18,043 nucleotides of DNA from NCBI GenBank assembly GCA_026388865.1, contig JAPLIX010000478.1, forward strand, positions 1-18,043, given 5' to 3'. Position numbers and translations under genes: made by a program. The stretch's first letter is position 1. Each line of letters opens with the position of its first letter. Under the pieces are notes generated by a model, which worked only from the letters and a program-made list of their open reading frames with translations, did no database searches and had not been told where the DNA came from. Of the stretch, positions 9,035-14,689 are shown in pieces. Source of the stretch: Pseudomonadota bacterium. Its GTDB lineage: Bacteria; Desulfobacterota; WTBG01; CAIYCZ01.

Positions 9035-9428
9035 TTGGGTGCTCGGCGTTTTTTAAACAGGTTACTGGTTCCTAAGCAGAAAATGGCGATTTGTGTCACT
9101 CCAATTCCGGCAACCAGAGCAAAGGGATTTATCTCCAGGTAGCGAAAGGCAAAATACAGGGCCACCCCGACAACGGGCAGCTTAAATACAAACAAAAGAA
9201 TAGCAAATAACGTTTCAACCGGCCTCTGATGCTCCTTCTTGCTAAATATTACGGAGATCGTCCACCAGAGCGTTGTATAAAGAACTAGGCTTACTATAGA
9301 GCCTACGATTAAGCCGGTGGTAATGGGCCGGTTATTGAATAAAAGGGATACGGCGATCAAAATTGCGGAGATTAAAATTGATAAAAAAAAATACTTTTGG
9401 GGTAATCCCGCTTGGAATCAGCCGGCAT
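9031..9428 (-). CDS. atpI: ATP synthase subunit I (AtpI), apparently frameshifted at a T9 run
   Basis: Small membrane protein of the ATP-synt_I family, thought to help insert or assemble the c-ring. The conserved part (TTG at 9360 to 9031, 109 codons) has about three to four hydrophobic helices and LLFNNRPITTGLIVGS, but the TTG has no ribosome site and would cut the first helix in half. A better start is the ATG at 9428: AAAAAGG lies 7 nt upstream, it overlaps the atpZ stop by 11 nt, and the product begins MPADSKRDYPKSIFF. That frame stops at 9372 unless one extra T is read in the run of nine T at 9383-9391; then it joins the main frame with a complete first helix (LSILISAILIAVSLLF) and gives 132 residues. 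The cause may be an indel error, transcriptional slippage or -1 ribosomal frameshifting. Confidence 0.75.
9383..9391 (-). other. T9 slippery run inside atpI
   Basis: Nine consecutive T on the coding (minus) strand, read as ATT-TTT-TTT-TAT from the ATG at 9428. A -1 slip, or ten T, restores the full atpI frame. T_TTT_TTT fits the X_XXY_YYZ pattern of slippery heptamers, and homopolymers of this length also cause polymerase slippage and sequencing errors. Confidence 0.6.
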
Positions 9429-9654
9429 TCTTTGACCTTTTTGCAAATCGACTAACGGTTTTGAAAAATTCCGCAAACGCTCCGATAACACTCAGCAGCA
9501 AACAGACAAGCAGACCCCATGGACCGGTTCCCAATTTGTTATCAATATAGCTCCCTATGAAATATCCAACCAGGATGGAAGCTGCCATCATAAAACCAAA
9601 GCTTCCAAAAAGGGCAAAACTGCGGAAGGCTTTTTCCAAGCTTTCCCTCTTCAA
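9418..9654 (-). CDS. atpZ: AtpZ, small F1Fo ATPase accessory membrane protein
   Basis: 78 residues with two membrane helices (about 16-37 and 45-66) joined by YIDNKLGTGPWG. This matches the short AtpZ/'F0F1-ATPase subunit (Ca2+/Mg2+ transporter)' family, which usually opens ATP synthase operons just before atpI. Work on the family links it to assembly or Mg2+/Ca2+ handling; the role is not settled. The start is TTG at 9654, about 11 nt after AGGAG; another TTG seven codons on is possible. It is the first gene of the operon, about 45 nt after the predicted transcription start. Its stop codon (TGA 9418-9420) is in the same frame as the main atpI frame. Confidence 0.8.
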   Translation of the reverse strand: MKRESLEKAFRSFALFGSFGFMMAASILVGYFIGSYIDNKLGTGPWGLLVCLLLSVIGAFAEFFKTVSRFAKRSKNAG

Positions 9655-9687
9655 TGGTCCACAATCTCCTGATATTCACGCTGAGGG

Positions 9688-9754
9688 AAATAGTAGAGAC
9701 TATGAATTAAAGAAAACTTGCCGGTTTGTCAAGAACTTTTTGTCTCTACTATTT
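9688..9754. repeat. Perfect 13-bp inverted repeat bracketing the atp promoter
   Basis: AAATAGTAGAGAC at 9688-9700 and its exact reverse complement at 9742-9754 are 41 bp apart. The -35 and -10 boxes lie entirely between the arms; one arm covers the expected transcription start and the other lies just upstream of -35. It may be a pair of operator sites, the ends of a tiny invertible segment, or an RNA/DNA hairpin. Confidence 0.85.
9706..9732 (-). promoter_or_regulatory. Candidate sigma70 promoter of the atp operon
   Basis: On the minus strand a perfect -35 TTGACA (9727-9732) is followed after 15 bp by TTTAAT (9706-9711), five of six matches to the -10 consensus. The spacer is two bases shorter than ideal. 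Transcription would begin near 9699 and reach the atpZ start about 45 nt later. No other promoter-like pair was seen in 9655-9863. Confidence 0.55.
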
Positions 9755-9863
9755 ACTGCTCGTTATTTATTAAGTTCAGCACACTGCACACTGCCGCAAG
9801 CATAGTGCTGTTTAGTTTTTGTGGCTGCACGCGCTACCCTGCGGGCAAGGCTAAAGAAGCCCA

Positions 9864-10529
9864 TTAAAAACTGATTGATCTTTTCCGCTTGTATCTAAGG
9901 CCTTGAAGGATCGCTCCGAACAATATGCCGATTAAAAGCGTGCTTGCTCCTGCAACAAACCACATGAGCATGGTGTAGTCCCGGAGCTGTTTATTTTTTT
10001 CCGTGAGCTGGGTTATGGTGAGCGTGTTTTTGCGGTTTTCTTCCGCAAGCCGGTCATGCTCCTGTTTGATGCCGATGATATTGGCACTGCTGGCTTTGAG
10101 TTCCTGGTACTGACTCTCCAGGGTTTTGGCCTTTTCGCCCAGCAGGGCGGAAGAATCTGTAATCGATTTTCTCTGTTCCTGGAGTTTTTGATACTCCTGG
10201 TTCAGGGCCGCCTGCTCTCCTTTCAGCTGTTCAATCTCGGTTCGCAAACTTGCAATCACCATCGGGTCGGGAAGCTCTCTGGTGAGATAGCGGCGCAGCA
10301 CCCAGCCTTCAATGCCGCCTTCCGTGCGCACATAATAATAATCATCTTCCGTCTTCAATACCTCAAGGGGCTCATGGGCTTTCTTAATGGCCAGAATTTT
10401 AAATTCCACCCCTTTACCTCCGCGGATCATAACCTCAAGGTTGTCGTTTACATACATGGTCTCTGCCGCTGCAAAACGCGGCAGCCCGAGGACGATGAGG
10501 ACGAAAAAATAAAATATTTTTTTATCCAT
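9864..10529 (-). CDS. Exported SH3-domain protein with coiled coil and C-terminal membrane anchor
   Basis: 221 residues. It has an N-terminal signal peptide (MDKK plus hydrophobic core, likely cleavage after Ala22 in FAAA), a bacterial SH3 domain (about 23-88, ending GIEGWVLRRYLTREL), a long coiled coil (about 93-185, heptads of Glu, Leu, Gln and Lys), one membrane helix (about 190-213) and a basic tail (RYKRKR). This is the architecture of the TIGR04211/YgiM family, whose role is not firmly known. The SH3 domain would face the periplasm and perhaps bind peptidoglycan, with the protein held in the inner membrane. GGGGAG lies 9 nt before the ATG. It is transcribed towards the atp operon, but 209 nt and a separate promoter lie between. 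Confidence 0.85.
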   Translation of the reverse strand: MDKKIFYFFVLIVLGLPRFAAAETMYVNDNLEVMIRGGKGVEFKILAIKKAHEPLEVLKTEDDYYYVRTEGGIEGWVLRRYLTRELPDPMVIASLRTEIEQLKGEQAALNQEYQKLQEQRKSITDSSALLGEKAKTLESQYQELKASSANIIGIKQEHDRLAEENRKNTLTITQLTEKNKQLRDYTMLMWFVAGASTLLIGILFGAILQGLRYKRKRSISF

Positions 10530-10575
10530 TACCCTATGCTCCCCTTAAAGAGATTGGCACATAATACAGTTTAGT

Positions 10576-10604
10576 AATTTAGAATATTTCCATTTATTAT
10601 GCAA
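10576..10604 (-). promoter_or_regulatory. Candidate promoter of the SH3-domain gene
   Basis: On the minus strand TTGCAT (10599-10604) and TAAATT (10576-10581) are separated by 17 bp in AT-rich DNA, about 45 nt before the start codon at 10529. Each box has four matches to consensus, so this is only plausible. Confidence 0.35.
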
Positions 10605-10678
10605 TGTTTTTATATATGTTTAATGGCAGCAATAAAAAACGGGATGTTACTTAAGAGAACCTCTAATAATTCCCAATC

Positions 10679-10776
10679 TGTCACTCCCGCGAAAGCGGGA
10701 GTCCAGTAATTTTAATTAGTTATAGATTCCCGTCCCCGACTAAAACATTCGAGGACAAGCCTTCACGGGAATGACA
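10679..10776. repeat. 98-bp dispersed-repeat element with inverted ends
   Basis: The ends TGTCACTCCCG (10679-10689) and CGGGAATGACA (10766-10776) are inverted copies with one mismatch. Inside the left end is a perfect 8-bp hairpin with a GAAA tetraloop (ACTCCCGC 10683-10690, GCGGGAGT 10695-10702). The right half forms a second hairpin (ATTCCCGT with ACGGGAAT, then GTCCCCGA with TCGAGGAC, one mismatch). 'GTCATTCCCGCGAAAGCGGGAATCC' elements of this type are widespread between genes in many bacteria. It fills most of the gap between the SH3 and GGQ genes; nothing else was seen in 10605-10809. Confidence 0.8.
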
Positions 10777-10809
10777 TTTTTACCGGTAGCCTTAAACTTA
10801 AAAATTATA

Positions 10810-11355
10810 TTAACCCTGTTTTAGTGGCTTGAGATTACAGTGCGCGCGAAGCTCGTTGACGGCATGCAGCAGGTCGCTGTCTTTTCCCAAAAATCTGTTG
10901 AGCCGGCCGGTTGAAAGCCCAAGCAGACGGGACGCATCGCCAATGCTTCCCTGCTCAAAATACAGGGCGTCAAGTATGGTTGCACAGACCAGAGGGTAGA
11001 GCGGGTTTCTTTGATTTACCTGCAGTGGGGTATCCTGTTTGAAATATACCGTGATGGTATCCGGAATAGCCGGGCCAGCACCGCCTGGCTGCTTGCGCAC
11101 CCGTAAGGCTATCGCCATACGCAGCCTGCGCAGTGCTCTCAGCTTGTTCTCATTCTGGGAGCGGCTCTCTTCCGCTATTACAGAAATACCGGTTGCGGAA
11201 TGACTGAGCCGTATTGCACTGTAGGTACGGTTGCGCTTCTGGCCCCCGGGACCTGATGCCTGGTAAGCTTCCACGCGGCAGGCATGTGCCAGCAGCCGGT
11301 CATCAAGCGCTAAAAACGGATATGCTCCTTCCGGGGACAAAAGCAGCGCCGACAC
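10810..11355 (-). CDS. Peptide chain release factor-like GGQ protein
   Basis: 181 residues. The N-terminal half is an RF-1-type domain with SGPGGQKRNRTYSAIRLSH (GGQ at 37-39), then the R-S-Q...N...AL..L region (65-78) typical of class I release factors and ArfB/PrfH-like proteins. The GGQ glutamine helps hydrolyse peptidyl-tRNA in the ribosome. No stop-codon recognition domain is present and the length is far below RF1/RF2. Unlike ArfB, it lacks a lysine-rich C-terminal tail; instead residues 120-175 look like a helix-turn-helix (GSIGDASRLLGLSTGRLNRFLG). It is probably a rescue-type hydrolase; substrate recognition is unknown. The start is GTG at 11355, 9 nt after GAGG. It has 192 nt of structured, AT-rich sequence upstream and no operon partner. 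Confidence 0.85.
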   Translation of the reverse strand: MSALLLSPEGAYPFLALDDRLLAHACRVEAYQASGPGGQKRNRTYSAIRLSHSATGISVIAEESRSQNENKLRALRRLRMAIALRVRKQPGGAGPAIPDTITVYFKQDTPLQVNQRNPLYPLVCATILDALYFEQGSIGDASRLLGLSTGRLNRFLGKDSDLLHAVNELRAHCNLKPLKQG

Positions 11356-11454
11356 TTAAAAATACCTCATACGGTATACCGCGATAGAAAATAATATTTT
11401 TTTATCAATACTGCCTTTTTTATTAAAGCTTTAAGCGTGCGTTCCGAACAATAT

Positions 11455-11514
11455 GGTGTCACCCCTAACAGCCTGTTTACAGACCAGCTGTAACCAGGCA
11501 AACCCCCTTGACAC
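11455..11514. ncRNA. Candidate structured RNA with nested hairpin
   Basis: Three stems nest: GTGTCA (11456-11461) with TGACAC (11509-11514), GCCTG (11471-11475) with CAGGC (11495-11499), and TTACAG (11477-11482) with CTGTAA (11488-11493), closing a 5-nt loop. The last two are joined by a single 1x1 mismatch. On the plus strand it leads directly into the terminator at 11515, which would make a short RNA or leader. On the minus strand it would be a leader about 100 nt before the GGQ gene. I recognise no known riboswitch or sRNA family. It could also be another dispersed repeat. Confidence 0.4.
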
Positions 11515-11549
11515 GCCCCTCAGTGCCCTGTGCAGTGAGGGGCTTTTTT
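11515..11549 (+). terminator. Intrinsic terminator (plus strand)
   Basis: GCCCCTCA (11515-11522) pairs perfectly with TGAGGGGC (11536-11543), with further TGC/GCA pairing inside, and is followed by six T (11544-11549). The tail is on the plus strand although both neighbouring genes are on the minus strand. It starts one base after the nested hairpin and touches the stop codon of the glycosyltransferase gene. It may also work weakly as a 3' stabiliser of that minus-strand mRNA. Confidence 0.65.
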
Positions 11550-12585
11550 ATTTGAGAAGGCTGCGGTACAGATGCTCGTACTTCTCTATTTCCTGTTCCG
11601 CGGAATACGCTGCCGCAACCATCTTTTTCCCGGCATGCCCCAGTTTACTGCGCAGCGGCCTGTCCATGGAGAGCCGTACTGCAGCGATTATTAATTCCCG
11701 GGGGTCATCTCCTGAGAACAGCAGCCCGTTTTCGTTATCCCGCACCAGCGCGCAGTTGCCTGCCACCGCGCTGGCAACTACGGGCAGCCCTGCAGCCATT
11801 GCCTCAAGCACCGATCCTGACATGCCCTCATGCAGCGAGGTGTTTAAAAAAACATCCGCTGCTGCCATCAATTCCCGCACCGCTGCAGGGGCGATCTCAC
11901 CCAGATAGCGAAAACGCTGCAATCTGCTGCCCAGACTGAAAACCCGTTCAGCCTCGCTCCGGTCGATAACCGGTCCGGCAAGAAGCAGCACGGCGCTCGC
12001 CATGTTCTTTTCCACCTCAGCAAAGGCTTCAAGCGCGACGGCAATATTTTTCACCGGCCTGATGCCGGCAACCATTAAGAATAGCACCGTCTCAGGGCTT
12101 ATCCCGTAGTGTTGCCTGACACGCTGCACATCGCTAACAATCACCGCAGGAGTAACCCCCTGGGCAATAATATGGATTTTCCCGGCCACAGCCGGCAGGC
12201 ACTTGCGCACGGTTTGCAGCGCATCCTCATGAAAGACCACCAGGGCATCAGCCCGTCCGAGAGACTCGAGCACCGGAACAGGGGGCGCGCCAGAGCCGCA
12301 CCAGACATTATAATCAGTACCGGTGAGGGTAATTACCCAGGGCACTTTTTTACCCTGAAGAAACTCTTGTACCCATTGATACGGTCGTTCCGCATTAATA
12401 CTGTGCAGCAGATGCGGGGCAAATCTGGCAGCCGGGGCTGCTGCATCGGTCCTGCAATCGTAGAGCGCCACTTCGTACCCCCCTTTTTTATGCAAACCAG
12501 CCTGCAGCCGTTCTGCGAGGATACTGTTGCCGCAGGGAAACGGCAGGGTAAAGGGACTGACCAGTGCAATCCGTGTCATGGTCAT
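11548..12585 (-). CDS. Glycosyltransferase, GT4-like (GT-B fold)
   Basis: 345 residues. The N-terminal half is an acceptor-binding Rossmann domain (TRIALVSPFTLPFPCGNSIL, a ligand loop). The C-terminal domain has VAGIRPVKN (usual GxxxxxKN), then NTSLHEGMSGSVLEAMAAGLPVVAS with the EX7E motif that binds the nucleotide-sugar donor. There is no signal peptide or membrane helix, so it is cytoplasmic. The ITLTGTDYN segment with a later IIAQG recalls SenB-like sugar synthases, but no senA or senC is here, so I leave the substrate open. The ATG at 12585 overlaps the stop of the deacetylase gene by four bases (ATGA), which couples the pair; a second ATG two codons on is possible. Its 3' end touches the hairpin at 11515-11543. 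Confidence 0.88.
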   Translation of the reverse strand: MTMTRIALVSPFTLPFPCGNSILAERLQAGLHKKGGYEVALYDCRTDAAAPAARFAPHLLHSINAERPYQWVQEFLQGKKVPWVITLTGTDYNVWCGSGAPPVPVLESLGRADALVVFHEDALQTVRKCLPAVAGKIHIIAQGVTPAVIVSDVQRVRQHYGISPETVLFLMVAGIRPVKNIAVALEAFAEVEKNMASAVLLLAGPVIDRSEAERVFSLGSRLQRFRYLGEIAPAAVRELMAAADVFLNTSLHEGMSGSVLEAMAAGLPVVASAVAGNCALVRDNENGLLFSGDDPRELIIAAVRLSMDRPLRSKLGHAGKKMVAAAYSAEQEIEKYEHLYRSLLK

Positions 12586-13409
12586 AGCTCGCTATAAGAA
12601 ATGAGTTGAATGTTCCGGCGCCGCACTTCCCTGAGAACGTCATCGCAGGTCAGGGCTTCCAGTTCCTGCTCTCGCTCCACCGATGAAAAAGAATTTTGGA
12701 GAAGACGTTGGTACCCGGGGTGACACATAAGCTCTGTGGTCCCTTCGGGCAGGTTCATGAGGAACGCTTTGAGTGACGCAGCCTGTGCGACTGCGGGGAA
12801 CTGAATGCCTGCGAAATGATCGGTAAAGCGCAGGCCGCAACCTTTAAACAGCGGTCGGGCACGGCGTGACAAAAGCCCTATAAAATATTTCTTTAATGCC
12901 TTAGCCTGTAGCCACTGTTTCCAGCGGGAAAATGTTTCCTGCGGCAGGCGAATCTTTGAGATGCCGCAGTGCTGCGCCAGTGAACCCGCCACCTGCGCAA
13001 TGCCGGGGAATATGTGGATGTGGTTGTTTCCATCAATATGGTCGGGAGTAATGCCGGCGGCCGTTAAATGCTCTATCTGGGCGGCGAATTCTTCTTCCAC
13101 TTCCCGCAGGTCAAATTTTCCAAGAAGGGCTTTGCGCCAGGCTGTCTGCCGGGGATAAAAATAGCCGTATTCATTTACCAGCGTTTTGAGCCTTGCTGCT
13201 AACGGCTTACCCTGGGTAAGGTTCAGATGAATGCCAATCCGTCTGCCGAGAATATTTTTAAGCTCGGTCACGGTATCATCCCACGGCATACTGGCGATAA
13301 CCGAGACACTGGTGACCATGCCGTCCCGTGCCGCCTGAAGGATGCCGCGATTTCTCTCGCTGTCAGTATTATAGTCATCAGCGTTGACGATGAGGTAATG
13401 TGAAGACAT
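12582..13409 (-). CDS. YdjC/ChbG-family carbohydrate deacetylase
   Basis: 275 residues. Members remove acetyl groups from N-acetylated sugars (chitooligosaccharides for ChbG; HpnK acts near hopanoid genes) using a divalent metal. Motifs are LIVNADDYN (6-14, with Asp11/Asp12), GIHLNLTQG (59-67, His61) and DHIDGNNHIHIFPG (123-136, with His124, His130 and His132), matching the usual Asp/His/His metal set. ELMCHPGY near the C-terminus is the second conserved block. It is co-translated with the GT4 gene, suggesting that the pair makes or edits a deacetylated glycan or glycolipid. The start at 13409 (MSSHYLIVNADDYN) fits the family although no Shine-Dalgarno sequence is evident; a small upstream ORF overlaps this start by 32 nt and could couple it. 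Confidence 0.88.
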   Translation of the reverse strand: MSSHYLIVNADDYNTDSERNRGILQAARDGMVTSVSVIASMPWDDTVTELKNILGRRIGIHLNLTQGKPLAARLKTLVNEYGYFYPRQTAWRKALLGKFDLREVEEEFAAQIEHLTAAGITPDHIDGNNHIHIFPGIAQVAGSLAQHCGISKIRLPQETFSRWKQWLQAKALKKYFIGLLSRRARPLFKGCGLRFTDHFAGIQFPAVAQAASLKAFLMNLPEGTTELMCHPGYQRLLQNSFSSVEREQELEALTCDDVLREVRRRNIQLISYSEL

Positions 13410-13524
13410 ATAGGGGAAACTTTTTCAAATCAATGTGATGGGTGAGCTCTTTTAGCAACCCGATAACAATGTCCCTGCGTTCATAATTATAATATTGCCT
13501 GACATAAAAAACAATGGTGCCCAT
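13378..13524 (-). CDS. Small ORF of unknown function overlapping the deacetylase start
   Basis: An ATG at 13524, with GGGG just before it, opens 48 codons ending TGA at 13378. The product begins MGTIVFYVRQYYNYERRDIV and continues IGLLKELTHHIDLKKF, a plausible amphipathic and hydrophilic sequence. It overlaps the deacetylase gene by 32 nt in another frame. I recognise no family. It could be a leader that couples translation of the deacetylase, which lacks its own ribosome site, or the tail of a lost gene. The rest of the gap (13525-13637) shows nothing. Confidence 0.3.
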   Translation of the reverse strand: MGTIVFYVRQYYNYERRDIVIGLLKELTHHIDLKKFPLYVFTLPHRQR

Positions 13525-13637
13525 TCCCCATCATTTGATTACAGCCATAGGAAGCAAGCGTTAACGGAGCGTAACGGGGTAACTGAGTTTATTTTCATAC
13601 TGTTCCCCTCTCGTTGGTTGTCCCGCGGCTGATACTA

Positions 13638-14570
13638 TTATCTGGTGTTGAGCCCGTGATTGAAAAACGGGATATAGTGCTGTGCCTGTATTCCCCAGTG
13701 CCATGACTCCTCAATAATGGCGCGCGCCCGTTTCCCCATAGAAAGCCTTAATTCCCTATTATCGCGCAGCTTAATTATAGCTTCACGAAGAGCTTCGATA
13801 TCGCGCTCAACTAAAAAACCATTTTCGCCTTCCCGTATCAGCTCCGGGGCAAGGCCGACCCGCGTGGAGATGAGCGGAATGCCGCAGGCCGCAGCTTCAA
13901 GCAGCGGATGGGGGCCGCCTTCCGTGCGGCTGGCGCAAATCTGTGCATCAAGCCCCTGATAGAATGCAGCCATCTCACCTTGCGTGCGCCATTTCTCCTC
14001 CCGTGCAGCAAGCCTCAGGCTGACGCCTTTGAGCCCTTTAATTGCCGGCATAATATAATCTTCAACCCCGCGCTTGCCCGGATGGTTGGTGAGCGAGCCT
14101 GCCCAGCCGAGGATTAACTCCCCTTCCGGCGATGTGTATGGCCCCCCTGCCTTCGGCTTAAATCTATGTATGTCCACCCCGTGCGGCGTGTAGAAAACTG
14201 CCGGATGCAGTGGCTTAAAAATATTGCATAAAATCCCTGAAGGAACATTCAGGGCGGAAAATTTTCTCAGATGAGAGAGAAACGCTGCCGACGGTGGCAT
14301 GCCCTTCCCTCCTCCATCCCACTTGAAGTGGCAGCGCACTCCCGTCACCGCCCGTTCAGGAATTGCCACCTCAATGCCCGCATCCTGGAACTGGGTCTCA
14401 TAGGTGATATAGAGAAGGTCAAACTTCCCCTCGCGGATTTTTTCTACAGCATTTTCGTTAAATGCCTTCTCAAAATCATAGCGGTCGCTGAGGCAAGCCA
14501 TCACGTTATCCGCCGTGCGCTCAAGCGCCCAGCCGGGAACGTCAACAATGACTATGATTTTCGGTTTCAT
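13638..14570 (-). CDS. Glycosyltransferase, GT4-like (GT-B fold)
   Basis: 310 residues. The short N-terminal domain (IIVIVDVPGWALERTADNV) is followed by YTPHGVDIHRFKP, the linker typical of GT4 enzymes (usually 'PNGVD...F'), then LILGWAGS, and SRTEGGPHPLLEAAACGIPLIS with the EX7E donor-binding motif. TRVGLAPELIREGENGFLV is the next conserved block. It is cytoplasmic, with no signal peptide. The lowered length is due to the N-terminal domain; the donor domain is complete. Donor and acceptor cannot be named. It is transcribed from the strong promoter at 14609-14637, probably with the deacetylase and second GT4 gene downstream (228-nt gap, no terminator seen). No strong ribosome site precedes the ATG. 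Confidence 0.88.
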   Translation of the reverse strand: MKPKIIVIVDVPGWALERTADNVMACLSDRYDFEKAFNENAVEKIREGKFDLLYITYETQFQDAGIEVAIPERAVTGVRCHFKWDGGGKGMPPSAAFLSHLRKFSALNVPSGILCNIFKPLHPAVFYTPHGVDIHRFKPKAGGPYTSPEGELILGWAGSLTNHPGKRGVEDYIMPAIKGLKGVSLRLAAREEKWRTQGEMAAFYQGLDAQICASRTEGGPHPLLEAAACGIPLISTRVGLAPELIREGENGFLVERDIEALREAIIKLRDNRELRLSMGKRARAIIEESWHWGIQAQHYIPFFNHGLNTR

Positions 14571-14608
14571 ACTTTGCCAGAGCCGGGGATTTTATTACAT
14601 CAGGGATA

Positions 14609-14637
14609 ATTATAAGCCATATCATTTTTATTTTCAA
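14609..14637 (-). promoter_or_regulatory. Strong sigma70-like promoter of the glycosyltransferase cluster
   Basis: On the minus strand TTGAAA (14632-14637) and a perfect TATAAT (14609-14614) are separated by exactly 17 bp. Transcription would start near 14602, giving a leader of about 30 nt to the ATG at 14570. In the same divergent gap TATACT (14666-14671, plus) could be the -10 of the SWIM gene, but no -35 matches it. Confidence 0.7.
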
Positions 14638-14689
14638 AGCATGATTATTATATTATAAGAACAGCTATACTATTCATTCAGGGAAAGCC

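Noticed and set aside
9688..9754. Full phase-variable (invertible) promoter
   Set aside because: The segment is only 67 bp, below the size at which known recombinases invert DNA, and no recombinase gene is nearby; kept only as a weak alternative in the findings.
11455..11475. Integron attC-like core (CCCTAAC / GTTAGGG)
   Set aside because: The core does not fit RYYYAAC/GTTRRRY at its outer base, no second core site is present, and there is no integrase or gene cassette.
11508..11540. TTGACA-like -35 at 11508 on the plus strand
   Set aside because: No -10 box follows at a suitable distance; the bases belong to the hairpin and terminator stems.
11548..12585. SenB-type selenosugar synthase
   Set aside because: Only short motifs recall SenB; neither senA nor senC is present, so the gene is left as a GT4-like enzyme.
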